Position numbers and translations under genes: made by a program. Below are positions 5,820 through 10,512 of a stretch of 10,512 nt of DNA, piece after piece. The stretch lies in the NCBI GenBank assembly GCA_937919125.1, contig CALFOB010000153.1, positions 1 through 10,512 of the forward strand, in the 5' to 3' direction. This DNA is from an uncultured Micrococcales bacterium. GTDB taxonomy: Bacteria; Actinomycetota; Actinomycetes; Actinomycetales; Microbacteriaceae. The notes under the pieces were generated by a model. That model made no database searches. It was given only the letters and a program-made list of their open reading frames with translations, and was not told the DNA's origin. Each line of letters starts with the position of its first letter. Position 1 is the stretch's first letter.

Positions 5820-7019
5820 TTGGCTAAGCCAATCAGAGTTGTATTCCTAACCTTCTACTTTGAAGCTTGGGATGCTTTCGATGCTGTTTATAAGCAGATG
5901 AAAGCAGATTCAAGATTTGATCCAATCGTTATCACTATGCCTAGAAAGCTAACTGGGTATGAAAAGTTTCAGGATGAGGAACTGGTTAGTTCATACCTTG
6001 ACTCAATCGGCATTGAACATGAGAGATTCCAGTTCAAGAAGAGCAAAGATGGCTTAGCAAGGCTAAAAGAACTTACCCCTGACTATGTTTTCCTGAACTA
6101 CCCTTGGCAAAGAAATTACAAGAAGAACTACCAGATAGAGAAACTGGTTGAGTTCACTAAGGTTTGTTACGTTCCATACTTCTCGACCTCACTGGTGAAT
6201 GAACCAGGAGTTGAAGGAGTTGCACTTCATCAATACACCCAAGCAACTCATGAGCAAGCACACATGGTCTTCCTACAAGATGCTGATACCAAAGTAGCTT
6301 TTGATAACAACGGAAGAGCAGATCACGCTTTTCTAACTGGAACACCAAAGATTGATGCACTGCTAGAAGCCAAAGACAAAGTCGAACCAGTATGGCTAAT
6401 TCATAGAACTCTTAGCGATGGCACACAGCCAATGAGGGTGATATGGGCACCTCACCATAGCTACGGACCTAGCTGGTTGAACTTCGGACACTTCACAAAT
6501 CAAAAAGATTTAATGCTCGAGTATGCTCAAACTAATCCTCACATCGACATCGTTCTTAGGCCACACCCATTTCTCTTTGGAACGTTGACTGGTAGAGACT
6601 TGATGACTCCAGAGGATCTGGCTGACTGGCGATTGAAGTGGGATTCACTACCAAACACTTTCACCGACATCGACGGCCCCTTCACATCTTTAGCTCTTGC
6701 ATCTGATGTGATGATCACGGATGGAGTCTCCTTTATTGCTGAGTATCCACTGGTGACTAGAAAGTCAGTGATCTTTTGGGAGAAGCCAGAGCACTGGGAG
6801 TTCTCTCCGTTAGGTAAGGTTGCAGAACTAACAGCCCATAACGCAACTTCTTTTACTGAAGTCTTATCCTTCCTTGAGCTTGCTGAAAAGGGCAGCTTTG
6901 AGCCTAAAGAGCAAGAGATAGAGGCGCTCATCAAAGCGGTAAGGCCGGGTAAGACCAGCGCTGCCACAGCTATTATCCAGCTTGTTCTCGGTGACTACTC
7001 TGCTGCAAAAGGGGAGTAG
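5820..7019 (+). CDS. CDP-glycerol glycerophosphotransferase-like protein (TagB/TagF superfamily, GT-B fold)
   Basis: This 399-residue soluble protein looks like the TagB/TagF (pfam04464) type of GT-B transferase, which adds polyol phosphate units from CDP-linked donors to cell wall or capsule polymers. Residues 5-12 (IRVVFLTF) form a first Rossmann strand. The middle shows FLTGTPKIDALLE (171-183). The C-terminal half shows VIWAPHHSYG (207-216), DIVLRPHPF (243-251) and ASDVMITDGVSFIAEYPLV (294-312), which correspond to the conserved acceptor and CDP-site blocks of the family (APT, RxHP and SDxxITDxSS). The exact residues differ from wall teichoic acid enzymes, so the donor is uncertain. There is no membrane span. 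The start is TTG at 5820, one base after the upstream stop, with GAAGG (5806-5810) nine bases before it. Tight coupling to the HNH-like gene implies an operon. No other teichoic acid genes are visible nearby. Confidence 0.6.
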   Translation: MAKPIRVVFLTFYFEAWDAFDAVYKQMKADSRFDPIVITMPRKLTGYEKFQDEELVSSYLDSIGIEHERFQFKKSKDGLARLKELTPDYVFLNYPWQRNYKKNYQIEKLVEFTKVCYVPYFSTSLVNEPGVEGVALHQYTQATHEQAHMVFLQDADTKVAFDNNGRADHAFLTGTPKIDALLEAKDKVEPVWLIHRTLSDGTQPMRVIWAPHHSYGPSWLNFGHFTNQKDLMLEYAQTNPHIDIVLRPHPFLFGTLTGRDLMTPEDLADWRLKWDSLPNTFTDIDGPFTSLALASDVMITDGVSFIAEYPLVTRKSVIFWEKPEHWEFSPLGKVAELTAHNATSFTEVLSFLELAEKGSFEPKEQEIEALIKAVRPGKTSAATAIIQLVLGDYSAAKGE

Positions 7020-7061
7020 AGCCTGTTGGCTCCTAGGAATACAAAACTAGGCGATAGCGAA

Positions 7062-7067
7062 TAGATT
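7062..7067 (+). promoter_or_regulatory. Candidate -10 box for ktrB
   Basis: TAGATT fits TANNNT and lies ten bases before the ktrB ATG at 7078, so the leader would be only a few bases long. No good ribosome site is visible before the ATG. Upstream, CCTAG (7032-7036) and CTAGG (7047-7051) form an inverted pair ten bases apart that may be an operator. Confidence 0.35.
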
Positions 7068-7077
7068 AGAGCCTGTA

Positions 7078-8454
7078 ATGATAAAACTTCCAAAGCTTTC
7101 CCCGACGCAGTCGATTGCCGCAGCCTTTACGGTCTTGATTCTCCTAGGCACTGCCCTTCTGATGTTGCCGATTGCATCCTCGTCAGGTGTTTCAACAAAC
7201 TTCTTTGACGCATTACTTACCTCAACTTCATCCTTTACTGTTACAGGTTTAGCATCTGTTGACACTGGCTCTTATTGGTCAACTTTTGGACATGTGGTCA
7301 TAGCGCTGGGAGTTCAGATCGGTGGCATTGGAATCATCGCTTTCGCGACTCTTGTTGCTTTCCTTTTGGATGGAAAGATTTCCATTAAGAACAGATCTAC
7401 AGTTCAAGCTGAAGCATCTGCACCTAGGAAGATGGACATCAAGTCCTACTTGAGAACTATCGTGAAGATGCTTCTCTTTTTCCAATCCATTCTGTTTATT
7501 ATCTTGGCAGTTAGATTCTTCACCGAGTACGGCTACTCATGGGATAAAGCATTAACTCACGGTGCATTCCACTCTCTAATGACCGTTAACCACGCTGGCT
7601 TTGCTTTGTATGCAGACAGCATGATTGGGTTTGCTCAAGACCCTTGGATTATTCTCTCGATAGTTGTTTTTGCCATAATTGCATCTCTGGGTATTCCAGT
7701 TCTATCTGAAATAAGAGATCGCCTCAAACTAGTTGTTTACAAAAGACTGGGTAAAGACGCTGGCTATGCAGTTCCAAAGCAGTGGTCTTTGAATTCTCGA
7801 ATTGTTTTATGGGCAACCTTGCTACTGACAGCGTTGGGAACTCTAGGCACAGCGATAGCTGAGTGGAACAACTCAGCCACCATTGGTCCAGATAATCCAA
7901 TACAAAAAATCATGTCTAGCCTTTTCAATTCTTCTATGACGCGGACCGTTGGTTTCAACTCAATTCCTACCGGAGACATGGATCCAGGCTCTTGGATTGG
8001 TTACAACATTCTCATGTTTATTGGTGGAGCCAGCGGCTCTACAGCTGGTGGTATCAAGATTGGTACAGCTGTAATTCTTATCTTTATCGTCTTCACGGAA
8101 ATCCGCGGCGATGCTGCAGTTAATGTCGGCAACAGAAGACTGCCAAGGTCAATGCAGAGACAAGCTTTGACAATTGTTGCTCTTTACTCTGCAGTTATTA
8201 TTGGTGCCCTGTTTATTTTGAGATTCACAACAACATTCACAACCGACCAGTTGCTATTTGAGATTATTTCTTCAATTGGTACGGTCGGTCTCTCCACAGG
8301 AATCACCCCTGATCTTCCTGACCATGCGAAGTTCTTGTTGTCTCTTGTGATGCTCTTTGGTCGTCTGGGGCCGATTGTTGTTGCCACATCCTTGGCCCTT
8401 AGAAGGACTAAGAGACACTTTGAATACCCTAGAGAAAGCCCGCTCATTGGCTAA
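7078..8454 (+). CDS. ktrB: Potassium uptake channel subunit, KtrB/TrkH family
   Basis: The 458-residue membrane protein has the four-repeat (M1-P-M2) design of the SKT superfamily, which moves K+ (often with Na+ dependence) across the cytoplasmic membrane. The four pore-loop filter sequences with their key glycines are TVTGL (54-58, Gly57), NHAGF (171-175, Gly174), TVGFN (290-294, Gly292) and TVGLSTG (402-408, Gly404). The broken M2 helix of the third repeat gives the gating loop GGASGSTAGGIK (316-327), and FGRLGP (427-432) is also typical. Length fits KtrB better than the longer proteobacterial TrkH. KtrB needs a cytosolic RCK ring (KtrA) for gating by nucleotides, and that partner is the next gene, 83 bases downstream. 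The ATG at 7078 begins the natural N-terminal helix. The C-terminal tail is short and basic. Confidence 0.93.
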   Translation: MIKLPKLSPTQSIAAAFTVLILLGTALLMLPIASSSGVSTNFFDALLTSTSSFTVTGLASVDTGSYWSTFGHVVIALGVQIGGIGIIAFATLVAFLLDGKISIKNRSTVQAEASAPRKMDIKSYLRTIVKMLLFFQSILFIILAVRFFTEYGYSWDKALTHGAFHSLMTVNHAGFALYADSMIGFAQDPWIILSIVVFAIIASLGIPVLSEIRDRLKLVVYKRLGKDAGYAVPKQWSLNSRIVLWATLLLTALGTLGTAIAEWNNSATIGPDNPIQKIMSSLFNSSMTRTVGFNSIPTGDMDPGSWIGYNILMFIGGASGSTAGGIKIGTAVILIFIVFTEIRGDAAVNVGNRRLPRSMQRQALTIVALYSAVIIGALFILRFTTTFTTDQLLFEIISSIGTVGLSTGITPDLPDHAKFLLSLVMLFGRLGPIVVATSLALRRTKRHFEYPRESPLIG

Positions 8455-8463
8455 TCTAAACAA

Positions 8464-8495
8464 CCTAGAAGCTAGCTTTAGGAACCTAGTATTAT
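8464..8495 (+). promoter_or_regulatory. ktrA promoter with overlapping CTAG-rich inverted repeat
   Basis: TATTAT (8490-8495) is a five-of-six match to a -10 box in the 83-base gap between ktrB and ktrA. Just upstream, bases 8464-8482 form an inverted repeat: CCTA, one unpaired G, then the perfect palindrome AAGCTAGCTT, then TAGG. It covers the place where a -35 box would lie. CTAG occurs five times between 8465 and 8507. This could be an operator, or a small hairpin after the ktrB stop. No T-run follows, so a terminator is unlikely. Confidence 0.4.
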
Positions 8496-8537
8496 CTAGT
8501 GTTCTAGAGGTTAAAGCACAAACCAGTCAACACCCGA

Positions 8538-9242
8538 ATGGAGAATCAATTGCCTAACCGCAAAAAAGGTACAGCAGGAAGAAAGATCGAAGCCAGAAGC
8601 ATCGTTGTTATCGGGTTAGGTAGATTCGGAACCTCACTTGCTCTAGAGCTAATCAAAGAGGGCAAAGAGGTTCTTGGTGTTGATGCTGATGAAAAGATTG
8701 TTCAAAGCATCTCAGAGAAACTAACTGATGTTGTTCAAGCAGATACTACCGATGAAGCCGCTCTTAGAGAGCTTGGCATTCAGGACTTCGACTCTGCTGT
8801 AGTGGCTATTGGTAGCGATCTAGAGTCAAGTATCTTGACTGCCTCACTTCTCCTGCAACTGGGTATCCCTCAGGTTTGGGCAAAGGCTACAAGTACAGCT
8901 CACGGAAGAATCCTTGAGCAACTTGGTGTTCACCACGTCATCTTCCCAGAGATGGACATGGGTAAGCGTGTAGCCCACATGGTTTCAGGAGACTCACTTG
9001 ACTACGTTGAGTTAGACAAAGACTTCGTAATGGTTAAGACAGAAGCTCCAGAGCTCTTTAACGGAAAGACCCTTGCAGAACTAAAGTTCAGATCAAAGCA
9101 CGGTGTCACTGTAGTTGCTACCAAGAAAGCTAACGCTTCATACGAGCCATCTTTCCCAGAAACTCTTATTGAAACGGGAGACTTGATGGTTGTTGCAGGA
9201 AGAACTGAAAAGGTAGACGAGTTCTGCCGAATGGGTCTTTAA
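8538..9242 (+). CDS. ktrA: RCK-domain regulatory subunit of the K+ uptake system, KtrA/TrkA family
   Basis: The 234-residue cytosolic protein forms the nucleotide-binding gating ring of the K+ channel made by the preceding gene. RCK_N runs from about 20 to 145: SIVVIGLGRFGTSLA with the Rossmann GLGRFG at 26-31, the acidic end of strand 2 in GVDADE (Asp49, expected to contact the nucleotide ribose), and QADTTDEAALRELGI (about 67-81). EMDMGKRVAHMV (about 150) links to the smaller RCK_C domain (about 158-234), where c-di-AMP binds in some relatives; ligand binding here is not shown. The start is uncertain. ATG 8538 has no ribosome site, whereas TTG at 8550 (four codons later) has GGAG at 8540-8543 with six bases of spacing and would give 230 residues. 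No in-frame start lies further upstream because of a TAG at 8505-8507. The stop is three bases from the convergent mmuM-like stop. Confidence 0.92.
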   Translation: MENQLPNRKKGTAGRKIEARSIVVIGLGRFGTSLALELIKEGKEVLGVDADEKIVQSISEKLTDVVQADTTDEAALRELGIQDFDSAVVAIGSDLESSILTASLLLQLGIPQVWAKATSTAHGRILEQLGVHHVIFPEMDMGKRVAHMVSGDSLDYVELDKDFVMVKTEAPELFNGKTLAELKFRSKHGVTVVATKKANASYEPSFPETLIETGDLMVVAGRTEKVDEFCRMGL

Positions 9243-9245
9243 TAC

Positions 9246-10094
9246 CTAGCTAGAAACCTGGGCTATTTCTTTAGGTCCAATTCCGCAGCAGCCACCAATA
9301 ATGGTTGCCCCACGTTCAGCCCATTCTTGAATGTGCTTATCGGAGAGCTTCACAGCAGAGCCTTCAAGACGCTTTAGTTTTTCATTCCAAGTGCGACCGG
9401 CATTCGGGTAAACCACAAATGGCCCATATTCTTTAGCGGATTCAAGTATTGGTGAGACTAGCTCAGGGCTAGTGCAGTTAATGCCTATGTAATCTGCCCC
9501 AAGTGCTTTAGATACCTTTGCTGCGTCTTTGAAAGATTCCCCTGAACACAGGTGAAGTTCATCTTTGCAGGAGAAAGCAATCCACACCGGAATGGTGTTG
9601 TTCAGATCTTTGAGTAGTTGAAGTAATACTCGAGCTTCTCTGATTTCTGGAATAGTTTCTATAGCGAGATAGTCGGGTTCGCAGGCGATAAGAATCTCTA
9701 ATCGTTCTTTATGGAACTCTCTGAGCTGGGCTTCAGCGGCATCGTAGTTACCTCTGTATTCAGACCCATCAGCTAAGAATGCACCATATGGTCCAATCGA
9801 TGCTGCAACTTTAGGGGCATTTGCTTCACGAGCAAGCTGAATGGAATTCTCTAGAGAGTCGACCACTTCCTGATGAGTCCAGCCTTTTGCGATGCAGCCA
9901 GGAAATGACACTTGATATGTGGAGGTGATGATGATCTCGGCACCTGCATTAACAAATGCTGCATGAGCTTCGCGTATCTGATCAGGTGCACTCTTTAGCA
10001 ATTCACCTGTCCATAATTCTGAGGTGAATGTGTTACCTAGGTCTTCTAGTGCTGTTGCTAGGCCGCCGTCTAAGAGTGTGTAAGTCTTACCCAT
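9246..10094 (-). CDS. mmuM: Homocysteine S-methyltransferase
   Basis: This 282-residue zinc enzyme of the Pfam S-methyl_trans family transfers a methyl group to homocysteine to make methionine. MmuM-type members use S-methylmethionine or S-adenosylmethionine rather than folate. It opens with LLDGGLATALEDLG (7-20), includes a TSTYQ segment (57-61) where the family has T(N/S)TYQ, and has the zinc ligands in INCTSP (Cys207) and GGCCG (Cys269, Cys270). A YPNAGRTW motif (229-236) is typical. Length is slightly below the usual 300-310, with no obvious missing block. The cytosolic barrel has no signal peptide. The donor cannot be told from sequence alone; no S-methylmethionine permease gene is adjacent. 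The ATG at 10094 has no ribosome site but follows a candidate -10 box by six bases. The gene lies 30 bases after the PsiE-family gene on the same strand. Confidence 0.9.
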   Translation of the reverse strand: MGKTYTLLDGGLATALEDLGNTFTSELWTGELLKSAPDQIREAHAAFVNAGAEIIITSTYQVSFPGCIAKGWTHQEVVDSLENSIQLAREANAPKVAASIGPYGAFLADGSEYRGNYDAAEAQLREFHKERLEILIACEPDYLAIETIPEIREARVLLQLLKDLNNTIPVWIAFSCKDELHLCSGESFKDAAKVSKALGADYIGINCTSPELVSPILESAKEYGPFVVYPNAGRTWNEKLKRLEGSAVKLSDKHIQEWAERGATIIGGCCGIGPKEIAQVSS

Positions 10095-10098
10095 GGAA

Positions 10099-10111
10099 CA
10101 AGTCTAACTTG
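10099..10111 (-). promoter_or_regulatory. Candidate -10 box for a leaderless mmuM transcript, within an inverted repeat
   Basis: On the minus strand TAGACT (plus-strand bases 10101-10106) fits TANNNT and ends six bases before the A of the ATG at 10094. This is the same geometry as at the HNH-like gene. CAAGT (10099-10103) and ACTTG (10107-10111) form inverted arms around it with a three-base centre, so a repressor site over the -10 is possible. No ribosome site and no clear -35 are seen. Confidence 0.4.
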
Positions 10112-10124
10112 ACAGAGCTTTTAG

Positions 10125-10512
10125 CTACTTTGTCTTGAGGTTGTTTGAAGCTTTAGACAAGAAGATTGCAAACACTAGAGCCACAACAATTCCTGTGCTT
10201 ATCCCAAGCTCAATCACTGCTCTATCGAATTCACCATCAGATTTACCTGAGGCAAGAGTCATAGAAGCTCCAACGGTGAGTATGTGTCTAACCGCAGCAA
10301 TAACTCCAATGATGAGGAAGTTCTGCAACTGGAAGACACCATCTGTATATCTAGCAACAACAGTTCTTAGGATCTCAAGAATGATGATGATGAACAGGAT
10401 GTCGTTGATGGCCTGAATCATTCCAGTAGGGAAGAAGGGAGAAGTTTCAAAGACTCGAACTACCGAGAAGTAGAGGGCAGCAATAGCAATACCTAAGAGG
10501 AAGACACCCAAG
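10125..10512 (-). CDS. PsiE-family (phosphate-starvation-inducible type) membrane protein, 5' end outside window
   Basis: The frame stays open to the right edge. The only start-like codon is a TTG at 10511-10509, so the true start is probably beyond the window. About 129 visible residues form roughly four hydrophobic spans. The block around INDILFIIIILEILRTVVARY, followed by FQLQNFLIIGVIAAVRHILTVG, matches the conserved core of PsiE-family proteins, with its charged Glu and Arg residues between spans. PsiE of Escherichia coli is phosphate-regulated and has no established biochemical role. No Pho box can be assessed because the promoter lies outside the window. The C-terminus ends in a basic SNNLKTK tail. 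A generic small membrane protein is the alternative. Confidence 0.65.
   Translation of the reverse strand, partial: LGVFLLGIAIAALYFSVVRVFETSPFFPTGMIQAINDILFIIIILEILRTVVARYTDGVFQLQNFLIIGVIAAVRHILTVGASMTLASGKSDGEFDRAVIELGISTGIVVALVFAIFLSKASNNLKTK

Noticed and set aside
6539..6967. 142-residue minus-strand frame inside the transferase-like gene
   Set aside because: No motifs and no ribosome site, and it lies opposite a gene with clear family blocks.
7020..7077. c-di-AMP (ydaO-type) riboswitch before ktrB
   Set aside because: K+ uptake genes often carry one, but the whole gap is 58 bases, too short for that aptamer, and the -10 box lies near its end.
8357..8557. Small frame overlapping the end of ktrB and the start of ktrA
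   Set aside because: It is out of frame with both well-supported genes and has no motif or ribosome site.
9243..9245. Terminator between ktrA and the homocysteine methyltransferase gene
   Set aside because: The stops are three bases apart and no stem followed by a T-run is visible on either strand.
10135..10416. Plus-strand frame opposite the PsiE-family gene
   Set aside because: The minus-strand product is a coherent multi-span membrane protein; the opposite frame has no features.

Overview
The window looks like chromosomal DNA of a low-to-mid GC actinobacterium, most likely a streamlined aquatic lineage such as the small planktonic Microbacteriaceae ('Luna' type) or the acI-like Nanopelagicales. 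This placement is inferred. It rests on the actinobacterial style of the PQQ sugar dehydrogenase-like protein, the long form of the DUF1801 protein, the Ig-like C-terminal repeat of a secreted protein, dense packing, and TANNNT -10 boxes set so close to ATG codons that leaderless transcripts are likely. There are no rRNA, tRNA, IS or CRISPR features, and no sign of a recently acquired island.

Layout: (1) bases 1-881, the C-terminal part of an ArsB/NhaD-type (SLC13/P-permease) ion transporter. (2) 1014-2333, a membrane-anchored or exported GSDH-family beta-propeller, convergent with (3) a small zinc-ribbon membrane protein (2338-2643, minus strand). (4) 2656-2818, a 163-base intergenic region with inverted repeats, a six-codon mini-ORF behind a strong Shine-Dalgarno sequence, and a stem-loop that buries the ribosome binding site and GTG start of (5) 2819-4819, a secreted protein with three tandem jelly-roll-like domains and an Ig-like C-terminal domain. 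(6) A strong bidirectional terminator at 4833-4870, shared with (7) a DUF1801 protein (4879-5313, minus strand). (8) A divergent promoter region, then a two-gene unit: an HNH-like protein (5375-5818) and a CDP-glycerol glycerophosphotransferase-like protein (5820-7019). (9) ktrB and ktrA homologues (7078-8454 and 8538-9242), a K+ uptake channel and its RCK regulatory subunit, each with its own apparent promoter. (10) On the minus strand, a homocysteine S-methyltransferase (9246-10094) behind a PsiE-family membrane protein that runs off the right edge (10125-10512).

Functionally this is mostly cell envelope and transport: two ion transport systems, a secreted adhesin or binding protein, an envelope polymer transferase-like enzyme, an exported sugar dehydrogenase-like protein and a methionine salvage enzyme. 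The most unusual signal is the leader of the three-domain secreted protein, which looks built for post-transcriptional control. I found no clear evidence of an entirely new multi-gene system. The HNH-like/transferase-like pair and the leader architecture deserve the closest second look.
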